From assembly GCA_947174375.1 (NCBI GenBank), contig CAMWIS010000027.1, forward strand, positions 1 through 15,308: 15,308 nucleotides of DNA, read 5' to 3'. This document shows, piece after piece, positions 6,741-13,687 of this stretch (the stretch's first letter is position 1; each line of letters begins with the position of its first letter). Source of the stretch: an uncultured Bacteroidales bacterium (GTDB taxonomy: Bacteria > Bacteroidota > Bacteroidia > Bacteroidales > P3). The translations under genes and the position numbers were made by a program. Under the pieces are notes generated by a model. That model was not told the DNA's origin. It searched no databases and saw nothing but the letters and a program-made list of their open reading frames with translations.

Positions 6741-7196
6741 ATGAACACGTTAAGTTATAAAACCGTTTCCGTCAACAAGGAGAACGCGGACAAGAAATGG
6801 GTTTTAGTGGATGCCGAGAACCAGTTCGTAGGCCGTCTGGCTTCCGAAATCGCCAACCTTTTGAGAGGCAAGTACAAAACCAACTTCACGCCCCACGCTG
6901 ATTGCGGGGATTATGTAGTCGTTATCAACGCCGAGAAAGTACGTTTCTCCGGCAAGAAAATGACGGACAAGGAATACGTTCATCACACGGGCTACCCCGG
7001 CGGCCAGCGCTTCGCCACGCCGACCGAGATGCTGAACCGCAAGCCCATCTTCGTCATCGAACACGCCGTGAAAGGTATGTTGCCGAAGAACCGCTTGGGC
7101 GACGCCCTGTTCCGCAACCTGCACGTTTACGAAGGCGCCGAACACCCGCATCAAGCGCAGAACCCCACTGTTGTTAATGTTAAAGACCTCAAATAA
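6741..7196 (+). CDS. rplM: 50S ribosomal protein L13
   Basis: The 151-residue product is recognisable as uL13 of the large subunit. It has KKWVLVDAENQFVGRLASEIA (18-38), the NFTPHADCGDYVVVINAEKV segment (48-67), SGKKMTDKEYVHHTGYPGG (70-88) and GMLPKNRLGDALFRNLHVYEG (112-132). Length is slightly above the 142 residues of the E. coli protein, with a few extra residues at each end, normal for Bacteroidales. It is first in the operon. rpsI starts two bases after its stop, so the two are probably translationally coupled and made in equal amounts. Confidence 0.97.
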   Translation: MNTLSYKTVSVNKENADKKWVLVDAENQFVGRLASEIANLLRGKYKTNFTPHADCGDYVVVINAEKVRFSGKKMTDKEYVHHTGYPGGQRFATPTEMLNRKPIFVIEHAVKGMLPKNRLGDALFRNLHVYEGAEHPHQAQNPTVVNVKDLK

Positions 7197-7198
7197 AC

Positions 7199-7585
7199 AT
7201 GGAAGTTTTCAATAGAATCGGTAGAAGAAAGACCGCCGTGGCGCGTGTGTACCTCAGCGCCGGCAACGGTAATATCACGGTTAACGGCAAGGACTACAAG
7301 GAATATTTCCCGACGGGTACGTTGCAATATGTCGTAAACCAGGCTTTCGAGGTGACCAACACCGTAAACCAGTTTGACGTCAAAGCCAACATCGACGGCG
7401 GCGGCATCAACGGCCAGGCCGAAGCCCTGCGTTTGGGCATCGCCCGCGCCCTGGTGGAAGTGGATGCCGAACACAAAGCCGCGCTCAAGGCCCAGGGTCT
7501 CATGACGCGTGACCCCCGCATGGTGGAAAGAAAGAAGCCGGGTCGTCCCAAAGCCCGCAAGCGCTTCCAGTTCAGCAAGCGTTAG
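7199..7585 (+). CDS. rpsI: 30S ribosomal protein S9
   Basis: The 128-residue product is uS9. It has the start NRIGRRKTAVARVYL, the GGGINGQAEALRLGIARAL core and the long basic C-terminal tail KKPGRPKARKRFQFSKR. The final Lys-Arg reaches the P-site tRNA in the assembled small subunit. Size matches the family (about 128-130). Only two bases separate it from rplM. Downstream, a 131-base structured gap precedes rpsB. Confidence 0.97.
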   Translation: MEVFNRIGRRKTAVARVYLSAGNGNITVNGKDYKEYFPTGTLQYVVNQAFEVTNTVNQFDVKANIDGGGINGQAEALRLGIARALVEVDAEHKAALKAQGLMTRDPRMVERKKPGRPKARKRFQFSKR

Positions 7586-7588
7586 AAA

Positions 7589-7616
7589 CGGAGGCGCCTG
7601 CATAGAGGCGTTTTCG
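7589..7616 (+). promoter_or_regulatory. Hairpin directly after rpsI (possible attenuator or weak terminator)
   Basis: CGGAGGCGCCT (7589-7599) pairs with AGGCGTTTTCG (7606-7616) around GCATAG, giving 11 pairs with three G-U. The four T residues lie inside the 3' arm rather than after it, so it is not a classical terminator. It could reduce or regulate readthrough from rpsI into rpsB. Confidence 0.5.
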
Positions 7617-7641
7617 CGTTTAGCATCCAAATTGCCGAGAC

Positions 7642-7672
7642 TTCCGCTCTGCGTCCACGACGGAGAGCGGAA
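7642..7672 (+). promoter_or_regulatory. Strong conserved-looking hairpin in the rpsB leader
   Basis: TTCCGCTCT (7642-7650) and AGAGCGGAA (7664-7672) pair perfectly over nine bases. Above a single G-G mismatch, CGTC (7652-7655) pairs with GACG (7659-7662) around CAC. No U tract follows until GTTTTTT at 7686-7692. No TAnnTTTG box is visible in this gap, so rpsB is probably transcribed from upstream. The hairpin is a candidate S2 binding site or attenuator. Confidence 0.5.
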
Positions 7673-7716
7673 CTACTGGGCGATTGTTTTTTAAGGAACG
7701 TAAACAAATTTTCAAT

Positions 7717-8622
7717 ATGTCTAAAGCAACTTTTGATCAGCTCTTGGAGGCTGGCGTACACTTCGGCCACCTCAGAAGAAAATGGAATCCCAAAATGGCG
7801 CCGTATATCTTCGCCGAAAAGAACGGGATCCACATCATCGACCTCAACAAAACGATAAGCAAATTGGACGAGGCTTGCGCCGCCGCCAAGCAAATCGCCA
7901 AATCGGGTCGTAAAATCTTATTCGTCGCTACGAAAAAACAGGCGCGTGCCATCGTGGCCGAACAGGTCGCCAAGGTAGGTATGCCGTATGTAACCGAACG
8001 CTGGCCGGGCGGTATGCTCACCAACTTCGCCACCATCCGCAAGGCCATCAAGAAGATGTCCGCCATCGACCGTCTGATGAAGGACAAACAGTTTGAGAGC
8101 ATCTCCAAACGCGAACGCCTGCAAATCACGCGCGAAAAAGAGAAACTGGAAAAGAACCTCGGTTCCATCGCCGACCTGGGCCGTCTGCCGTCGGCCGTGT
8201 TCATCGTGGACATCAACAAGGAACACATCGCCGTGGCTGAAGCCCGCCGCTTGAACATCCCGACGCTGGCCATGGTGGATACGAACACCAACCCCGAACT
8301 CATCGACTTCCCGATTCCCGCCAACGATGACGCTTCGAAATCCATCGACATCATCCTCCAGGAAGTGATTGCCGCTATTGAAGAAGGCTTGGCCGAACGC
8401 AAATACGACAAGGAACAGCAGAAGGAAGACGAAGAAGCCGACGAACAGGAAAGACTGGCCGTAGAAGGCATGGACGAGGAAGAAGCCGGAGAAGGCAAGA
8501 AGAAACCCGCCGCCCGCAAGAAAGCCGAGGGTGAGGAAGGTGCCGCCGAAGAATCGGAAAAGAAAGAGAGACGTCCGCGCAAGGTAGCCTCCACGGGCGC
8601 TCAGAAGGTAACCAAAAAGTAA
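7717..8622 (+). CDS. rpsB: 30S ribosomal protein S2 with long charged C-terminal tail
   Basis: A 301-residue uS2 protein of the small subunit. The globular part (1 to about 226) has LLEAGVHFGHLRRKWNPKMAPYI (9-31), the GIHIIDLNKT segment (37-46), FVATKKQA (69-76), ERWPGGMLTNF (94-104) and LPSAVFIVDINKEHIAVAEARRLNIP (157-182). S2 is usually about 230-280 residues. Here residues about 228-301 add an acidic then basic low-complexity tail (Glu, Asp, Lys, Ala). I chose the ATG at 7717 because homology begins there with SKATFDQLLEAG. An in-frame ATG 11 codons upstream would add residues not expected in the family. The gene lies 131 bases after rpsI and 15 before tsf, the usual rpsB-tsf pairing. Confidence 0.96.
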   Translation: MSKATFDQLLEAGVHFGHLRRKWNPKMAPYIFAEKNGIHIIDLNKTISKLDEACAAAKQIAKSGRKILFVATKKQARAIVAEQVAKVGMPYVTERWPGGMLTNFATIRKAIKKMSAIDRLMKDKQFESISKRERLQITREKEKLEKNLGSIADLGRLPSAVFIVDINKEHIAVAEARRLNIPTLAMVDTNTNPELIDFPIPANDDASKSIDIILQEVIAAIEEGLAERKYDKEQQKEDEEADEQERLAVEGMDEEEAGEGKKKPAARKKAEGEEGAAEESEKKERRPRKVASTGAQKVTKK

Positions 8623-8625
8623 AGG

Positions 8626-8632
8626 AAGGAGT
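8626..8632 (+). promoter_or_regulatory. Strong Shine-Dalgarno site before tsf
   Basis: AAGGAGT lies about six bases before the tsf ATG at 8638. The other gene starts in this window have no comparable site, as is usual in Bacteroidota, where the anti-Shine-Dalgarno of 16S rRNA is largely occluded on the ribosome. Its presence here is therefore noteworthy. Confidence 0.7.
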
Positions 8633-8637
8633 AAATT

Positions 8638-9633
8638 ATGGCAAATATAACTGCCGCTGATGTAAATAAACTCAGACAAATGACCGGCGCCGGCATGATG
8701 GATTGCAAGAAGGCGTTGGTTGAAAACGACGGCGATTTCGACAAGGCCATCGACTTTTTGAGAAAGAAAGGTCAGAAAGTAGCGGCCAACCGTGCCGAAA
8801 GAGACGCCAAGGAAGGCATGATTTTGGCCGCCACCACGGGCGACAAGCAGTTCGGTTGCATCGTCATGCTGAGCAGCGAGACCGACTTCGTGGCCAAGAA
8901 CGCCGAGTTCGTGGCTTTCGTTGAAAAGGTTTCGGCCGCCGCGATTGAAAAACGCACCAAGACCCTCGAAGAGGTGAAGGCCCTGTCGATTGACGGCCGC
9001 TCGGTGGAAGACCACATCACCGACATGGTGGGTAAGATCGGCGAGAAGATTGAAATGGCGCACTTCGAATGCCTCGAAGCCCCGCGCGTATTCGCCTACA
9101 ACCACCACGGCAACCGTCTGGCCACGCTCGTGGCTTTCGACAAAGCCGACGCCAATGAAGAGGTGGGTCACAACGTGGCCATGCAAGTTGCGGCCATGAA
9201 CCCGATTGCCGTCTGCGAAAAGGACGTTCCCGAAGCCACCATCGAAAACGAAAAAGCGGTGGCCCGCGAAAAGACCAAGCAGGAACAGATCCAGAAAGCG
9301 GTTGACAACGCGTTGTCGAAGGCCGGCATCAACCCCGCGCACGTGGATTCCGAAGAACATATCGAATCCAATACCGCCAAGGGTTGGCTGACGCCCGAAC
9401 AGGCCAAGCAGGCCCGCGAAATCATCGCGACGGTATCGGCCGAAAAAGCCGGCAACATTCCCGAAGCGATGTTGGACAACATCGTCAAAGGCCGTGTTGA
9501 GAAATTCTACAAGGAAAACACCTTGATGCACCAGGAATACATCATGGACAGCAAGATGAACGTAGGCGCCTACGTTAAACAGAACGGCGACGCCACCGTG
9601 GTGGCTTTCCGCCGCCTCCAGTTGGGTGCGTAA
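8638..9633 (+). CDS. tsf: Translation elongation factor Ts
   Basis: Guanine-nucleotide exchange factor that recycles EF-Tu from GDP to GTP form in the cytoplasm. The 331-residue product has the N-terminal UBA-like domain with VNKLRQMTGAGMMDCKKAL (9-27), the EF-Tu-contacting ETDFVAKNAEF motif (81-91), a core repeated in two halves, and a coiled-coil-like C-terminal part. About 330 residues is normal for Bacteroidales, longer than the 283 of E. coli. It ends the ribosomal operon, with a terminator 18 bases after the stop. Confidence 0.97.
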   Translation: MANITAADVNKLRQMTGAGMMDCKKALVENDGDFDKAIDFLRKKGQKVAANRAERDAKEGMILAATTGDKQFGCIVMLSSETDFVAKNAEFVAFVEKVSAAAIEKRTKTLEEVKALSIDGRSVEDHITDMVGKIGEKIEMAHFECLEAPRVFAYNHHGNRLATLVAFDKADANEEVGHNVAMQVAAMNPIAVCEKDVPEATIENEKAVAREKTKQEQIQKAVDNALSKAGINPAHVDSEEHIESNTAKGWLTPEQAKQAREIIATVSAEKAGNIPEAMLDNIVKGRVEKFYKENTLMHQEYIMDSKMNVGAYVKQNGDATVVAFRRLQLGA

Positions 9634-9651
9634 GTTTTAACCGACACATAG

Positions 9652-9685
9652 AAAGGGCAATTTTCTTCTGAAAATTGTCCTTTTT
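9652..9685 (+). terminator. Rho-independent terminator of the ribosomal operon
   Basis: AAAGGGCAATTTT (9652-9664) pairs with AAAATTGTCCTTT (9671-9683) around CTTCTG, 13 pairs with one G-U, followed by T residues. It lies between tsf and the YitT gene, whose ATG is only 20 bases further on. Confidence 0.88.
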
Positions 9686-9705
9686 ATTTTCAAAACAACA
9701 CTGTT

Positions 9706-10533
9706 ATGGCTCAGAAAAAAGGCTTTTTCGCCGACATCGCCGATGCGCTCAGCAAAGAACACTGGCGCGAGTTTGGCAATGAATTTATCGACTCTTTCCG
9801 TGGCGATAAATGGCGCAAGGAAATCATTTCCTACCTGCTGGTCATTGCCGGCAGTATCCTCTTTGCGGTGGGCGACGTTATGTTCGCCAACCCCTACCGT
9901 TTGGCGCCCGGCGGCACCTACGGCATTTCCAATGTCTTGAATTCGGTGTGGCCGTGGAAAATCAGCCTCTACGCCGCGTGCATGGACATCCCCCTGCTGT
10001 TGATCGGCACGCTGATTTTAGGCCCGCGCTTCGGCGTCAAGACCATCCTGTCCACGTTCGTGATTTTGGGCAGCGTGTGGGCGATTGAAAGCGTATGGGG
10101 CTACGACCCGCTGATTCACAACGGCATTTTGGCCGAAACCGATTTGGCCTCCATTCCCGAAGCCATGAAAGGGCTGTTGGTTTATCCCGCCCAGGAAGGC
10201 CATCTGCCGCTGTATTTCGTGCCCGACTATTTCCTGAACACGTTGGTGGCCGGGTTGATTTACGGGGCGGCCATCGGGATTATCTTCCGCGCGGGCGCCA
10301 CGTCCGGCGGCAGCGACATCGTTTCGATGATTCTCAACAAGTACACGCGCATCCCCCTGGGTACGCTGGTGATTATCGTCGATACCTGCATCACGCTCTC
10401 CACGCTGGTGGCTTTCGGCGAACTGCGGTTGCCGTTCTACTCCATCATGGTGATTGTGATCGAAGGCTGGATGATCAACTGGATCATGGCGCTGGACTTC
10501 AAGAAGAAAAAGACCGAAGAAGCGGCGGCCTAA
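9706..10533 (+). CDS. YitT-family (DUF161) membrane protein lacking the C-terminal DUF2179 domain
   Basis: A 275-residue integral membrane protein. Residues 1-38 form a charged cytoplasmic head. From about 40 there are hydrophobic segments (40-60, 86-106, 110-130, 172-197, 212-235, 240-260) with YitT-like motifs: LAPGGTYGISNVLN (66-79), FGVKTILSTFVILGSVW and FRAGATSGGSDIVSMILNKYTRIPLGT (about 194-220). Typical YitT proteins continue into a soluble DUF2179 domain of about 80 residues. This one stops shortly after the last helix with a basic-acidic tail (DFKKKKTEEAAA). Function of the family is not firmly known. A 53-residue insertion (about 130-180) lies between helices. No consensus promoter is seen in the short gap after the tsf terminator, so it may rely on readthrough. 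Confidence 0.82.
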   Translation: MAQKKGFFADIADALSKEHWREFGNEFIDSFRGDKWRKEIISYLLVIAGSILFAVGDVMFANPYRLAPGGTYGISNVLNSVWPWKISLYAACMDIPLLLIGTLILGPRFGVKTILSTFVILGSVWAIESVWGYDPLIHNGILAETDLASIPEAMKGLLVYPAQEGHLPLYFVPDYFLNTLVAGLIYGAAIGIIFRAGATSGGSDIVSMILNKYTRIPLGTLVIIVDTCITLSTLVAFGELRLPFYSIMVIVIEGWMINWIMALDFKKKKTEEAAA

Positions 10534-10583
10534 CCCGCTGACAACTGAAAACTATTTTTATAAACCTATAAAAACACAAAACA

Positions 10584-10760
10584 ATGGAAAACTTAATGCA
10601 GAAAATCAACGAGCAGATTGAAGCTTTCACGACGAACGCCGCCGCTCTGACCGAAAAAGGCAACAAGGCCGCCGGCGCGCGTGCCCGCAAGGCTTCCTTG
10701 GAACTGACCAAGTTGTTCAAGGAATTCCGTAGCCAGAGCATCGCCGACAGCAAGAAATAA
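10584..10760 (+). CDS. Histone H1-like Hc1-family protein
   Basis: A 58-residue basic, helical peptide starting at the ATG at 10584 and ending with TAA at 10758-10760. The core EKGNKAAGARARKASLEL followed by TKLFKEFR is the conserved signature of the short Hc1-like histones of Bacteroidetes, which are thought to bind DNA in the nucleoid. The N-terminal part (MENLMQKINEQIEAF) is an amphipathic helix. The gene stands 50 bases after the YitT gene. A poor TATTTTTA box (10553-10560, last base off consensus) may be its promoter, or it may be co-transcribed. A strong terminator follows 20 bases after the stop. It is easily missed because of its size. Confidence 0.85.
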   Translation: MENLMQKINEQIEAFTTNAAALTEKGNKAAGARARKASLELTKLFKEFRSQSIADSKK

Positions 10761-10780
10761 TCGGGATTTTCAGGCGATTA

Positions 10781-10816
10781 AAAAGCGGCGGCCGGTTTCG
10801 GCCGTCGCTTTTTTTT
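10781..10816 (+). terminator. Rho-independent terminator after the Hc1 gene
   Basis: AAAAGCGGCGGCCG (10781-10794) pairs with CGGCCGTCGCTTTT (10799-10812) around GTTT, 14 pairs with one G-U, followed by T to 10816. Confidence 0.92.
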
Positions 10817-10881
10817 ATGCCCCGGCCCGACGGACGGCGGAACGGGCGCGCGCCGGCGGGTGTGACCGAATGGCAGGTTTC

Positions 10882-10912
10882 TTGTTAATATAGGCGATTT
10901 GCACTAAATTTG
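10882..10912 (+). promoter_or_regulatory. Promoter of the lipoprotein/PD40/DUF6057 operon
   Basis: TTG at 10882-10884, a 20-base spacer, then TAAATTTG at 10905-10912. The first base of the mRNA would be near 10918-10920, only about ten bases before the ATG at 10930, so the transcript would be almost leaderless. This is the only consensus promoter seen for the three genes downstream. Confidence 0.75.
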
Positions 10913-10929
10913 CAGATATATCGTCCAAT

Positions 10930-12033
10930 ATGAATCGGGGTGGCTTGATAGAAAGATTTTTGGGTGACAACCGGCTGCGGCTGTGCCTTGTCATGGGCTT
11001 GGCCCTGACGCTGACGGCCTGTCTGAGCCCGGAAGAGAAGTGCCTGAACACGATGCGGGAAGCCGTCTATGCGGACGACTTCGCCAAAGGGCTGGCCACG
11101 GCCGACGCCTTTTACCGCAAACACGCCGTGGAAACGGAGCACCCGTCCGAACGGGCCATGGCCCTGCGTTGGGAAATCAGCGCCTACACGCGCCTCTGCC
11201 TGCTGATGACCGGCGAGTTGAACCGCCGCTTTTTAGCCTATTATCCCGTGCATGAGATGGGCGTTCTGTTTCCCGCCCCCCTGCCTTTCGTCAACCGGCA
11301 TTGCTACGCCTACGCGCGGCTTTACTGCGAAATGGGGCTTTACGGCCCCGCCCTGCCGATTGTGCTGTGGCACGCGGAGGATTTAGGCTGGGACGAAGCC
11401 GGCCTGAACCTGCTGTTTGAAATATATACCAATACCAACCAGTCCCGCGTGGCGCAGACCTATCTGCAAGCCTTTCAACAGGACGCCAAAACGCGGCGGT
11501 GGAGCGCCCCTTGGGTGGCAACCGTAACGGCCCTGGCCGAAAACGCCGCCTCCGCGCCCGACGGCACGCGGACGCAACCGCTGTCGCCCGCCTTTCTGAC
11601 CGGCCCGCAGGCGGACGAATCGTTTATAGACGGCTATGCGAAGGCCGTTTTCCGTTACGAAACGGCCCTGTCCGACACGGCGACCCCCAACCCTTACCTG
11701 ACCGACTATTACACCTTGCTTTGCCTGCTGGAGAAAGATTTGGCGCAGGTGCCGCGCCTGCTCGACGTTTACAGGCGGCAAGGACGGCCCATCCCGGACT
11801 ATCTGCAGGAGGCCACGCTGATTTACGCTTCCGATGCCGGCAACGCGGCGGGCTTGGAGGCGGCGGGGCTGACGCGCGAAGCCTTGCAGCTGTCGCCGGA
11901 CATGGAGCAACGGGTGGGCAAGGTATTTCGGGATTTTGAAATGTTGAAAATAGGCGGGCTGCCGTTTGACGAGATGACGCGCCGGCACGCGGCCACCTAT
12001 ACGTATCACTTTTTATTCGGACAAATACAATGA
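10930..12033 (+). CDS. Predicted lipoprotein, paralog of the DUF6057 soluble domain
   Basis: A 367-residue exported protein. A basic head and hydrophobic stretch (16-30) end in the lipobox LTAC, so Cys31 should be lipidated. The rest is Ala- and Leu-rich, helical and tetratricopeptide-like. It aligns with the C-terminal half of the DUF6057-like protein two genes downstream: LCLLMTGELNRRFLAYYPVHEM (89-110) against LALLMSGELNNRFLMYGAVSEM (317-338), and LLEKDLAQVPRLLDVYRRQG (266-285) against LLEKNLLGAYETLKHYRDLG (482-501), in the same order. It is therefore a membrane-helix-free relative attached by lipid. The stop overlaps the next start (ATGA), implying translational coupling. Function is unknown; helical repeats suggest protein binding or scaffolding. 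Confidence 0.85.
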   Translation: MNRGGLIERFLGDNRLRLCLVMGLALTLTACLSPEEKCLNTMREAVYADDFAKGLATADAFYRKHAVETEHPSERAMALRWEISAYTRLCLLMTGELNRRFLAYYPVHEMGVLFPAPLPFVNRHCYAYARLYCEMGLYGPALPIVLWHAEDLGWDEAGLNLLFEIYTNTNQSRVAQTYLQAFQQDAKTRRWSAPWVATVTALAENAASAPDGTRTQPLSPAFLTGPQADESFIDGYAKAVFRYETALSDTATPNPYLTDYYTLLCLLEKDLAQVPRLLDVYRRQGRPIPDYLQEATLIYASDAGNAAGLEAAGLTREALQLSPDMEQRVGKVFRDFEMLKIGGLPFDEMTRRHAATYTYHFLFGQIQ

Positions 12034-13676
12034 CCGCCACCACGAAACGACACCGACCGCTGTTGCACCTGCTGGCCCTCTGCTTAGCCGGGTGGGCGGG
12101 GCTTTGTCTCCCCTCCGCCTGCACGCGGCCGGCGGCGACATGGCCGGCGGCGATAGCCGACGGCGCGCCGATATTCCCGAACTACACGGCCTGTGACCTC
12201 GTGCTGCCCGTCAATATCGCGCCGCTCGACTTCATGGTTTCGGAGGAACGCTTGCCGCAGGTGGCGATGGTGCGCTTGGAGGCGTTTGCGGCACAGGCGG
12301 AAGACGGCGCGCCTACCGCCGCCTTGGACGTCAAGTTGCAACGCAAGGACGGCCGGCTGGAATGCCGCTTTCCGGTAGCGGACTGGCATCGCTGTCTGCA
12401 ACAGGCGGCGGGCGGCCATGTGCGCCTCGGCTTCCGCAACCGGCAGGGGCAACCGCTTGCGGAAGCGCCCGTGCTCCGTTGGCAAATCTCGGCCGACCCC
12501 ATCGACCCCTATTTGGTTTACCGCCTCAGCGCCTACGACGAGAACCCCTGCAAATACTTGGAGGCCGAAGAACGCTGTCTGGAGAACTTCGACACCCGCC
12601 TGCTGATGGATAACCGCCGCACGGGCGGCCAGTGCTTCAACTGCCACGCCTCGGCGCAGAACGACGCGGCCTGCATGAGCATCCACCTGCGCGGCGATGG
12701 CGGCGGCACGCTGTTGTACCGTCAGGGCGGTTTCCGCAAAATCACGCTGCCGGACGGCTTCCCCAGCCTGCGCTTAGCCTACCCCGCCTGGCACCCCTCG
12801 CAGCGGTTTATCGCGTTCTCGTCGGCCCGCATACAAGTCTTCCCGTACACAAATATATACAAGACGCAGGATTTGATTGCCGACACCCTGGCCCGGCTGT
12901 TGGTTTACGACATAGAACGCAACCGGCTGTTGCCCGCCCCTAGCGACGCCCTCGCCGCGGCGGAACACAACGCCCGCTATGAGGTTTCGTTTCCCGTGTG
13001 GGCGCCCGACGGCAACCGCATTTACTTCTGCCGCGCCGAAAAACTGCGCTTTATCGACACGCTTTCTTTCGTGGAGAATTTGGCGCGCTTCCGCTACCAT
13101 ATCGCGGCCATGGACTTTGACACGGCCACCGGCACGTTCTCTTTGCCCTATACCGTCTGCATCGACAGCGCGTCCAGCCTGAGCCTGCCCGCCATCGACC
13201 CGAGCGGCCGCTACCTCGTGGTCTCGCGCCTGCCCATGGGTTCTTTCCCGTCGCAGAACGGCGGCGAATTGGCGTTGATTGACCTGAGCCGGCGCGGTGC
13301 CGACGGCCTGTGCCCGTTGCAGGACATCCCCGCGCTCGCCTCGCCCGACGGCGAAAAGTCGCACCAGTTCAGCAGCAACGGCCGCTGGATGGTTTTCGGC
13401 AGCAAACGGCTCAACGGCAGTACGGCCGCGGTATATATCAGCAACTTCGACCGTGACGGCCGGTTCCACGCGCCCTTTATCCTGCCGCAAGCATCGGGCG
13501 AATTTTACACGAAACAACTGCGCACGTTCCTGTTTCCCGTTTTGAACCGAACGGCCGTGCCCTTTACGTTGGACGAATGGACGATGGCCGCCGTGGCACC
13601 GGCCACGCCGATTGATATGCGCCTGTTCGCCGCCGACTATGAACAGGGCGCCCAACCGATGGGCGCCGGCCATTAA
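12030..13676 (+). CDS. Exported PD40 (TolB-like) beta-propeller protein with a CxxCH heme-c motif
   Basis: A 548-residue protein. A basic N-terminus and hydrophobic stretch (11-30) lead to Cys31 (PSAC, an imperfect lipobox), so it is exported and probably a lipoprotein. Residues about 50-155 form a Cys-containing domain. A single heme-c site, CFNCH (202-206), precedes a propeller. Four PD40-type blades are visible: YPAWHPSQRFIAFSSAR (251-267), FPVWAPDGNRIYFCRA (321-336), LPAIDPSGRYLVVSR (386-400) and HQFSSNGRWMVFGSKR (445-460). A heme-c motif just before a TolB-like propeller matches a Bacteroidetes family I recall, in which GQCxNCH is followed by YPAWHP. Its ATG overlaps the lipoprotein stop and the DUF6057-like gene starts 11 bases after it. 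An electron-transfer or sensing role is plausible, but no distal heme ligand can be named. Confidence 0.85.
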   Translation: MTATTKRHRPLLHLLALCLAGWAGLCLPSACTRPAATWPAAIADGAPIFPNYTACDLVLPVNIAPLDFMVSEERLPQVAMVRLEAFAAQAEDGAPTAALDVKLQRKDGRLECRFPVADWHRCLQQAAGGHVRLGFRNRQGQPLAEAPVLRWQISADPIDPYLVYRLSAYDENPCKYLEAEERCLENFDTRLLMDNRRTGGQCFNCHASAQNDAACMSIHLRGDGGGTLLYRQGGFRKITLPDGFPSLRLAYPAWHPSQRFIAFSSARIQVFPYTNIYKTQDLIADTLARLLVYDIERNRLLPAPSDALAAAEHNARYEVSFPVWAPDGNRIYFCRAEKLRFIDTLSFVENLARFRYHIAAMDFDTATGTFSLPYTVCIDSASSLSLPAIDPSGRYLVVSRLPMGSFPSQNGGELALIDLSRRGADGLCPLQDIPALASPDGEKSHQFSSNGRWMVFGSKRLNGSTAAVYISNFDRDGRFHAPFILPQASGEFYTKQLRTFLFPVLNRTAVPFTLDEWTMAAVAPATPIDMRLFAADYEQGAQPMGAGH

Positions 13677-13687
13677 CCTAACCCGCC

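Noticed and set aside
7684..7716. Eleven-codon extension of rpsB
   Set aside because: The family start is SKATFDQLLEAG, encoded from 7717, and the added residues are not typical of S2.
7918..9531. 537-codon minus-strand frame over rpsB and tsf
   Set aside because: Phe- and Gly-rich shadow spanning two certain genes and the gap between them.
10845..10854. Ten-base palindrome GGCGCGCGCC
   Set aside because: Lies in a GC-rich spacer upstream of the promoter, with no second copy or link to the -33/-7 elements.
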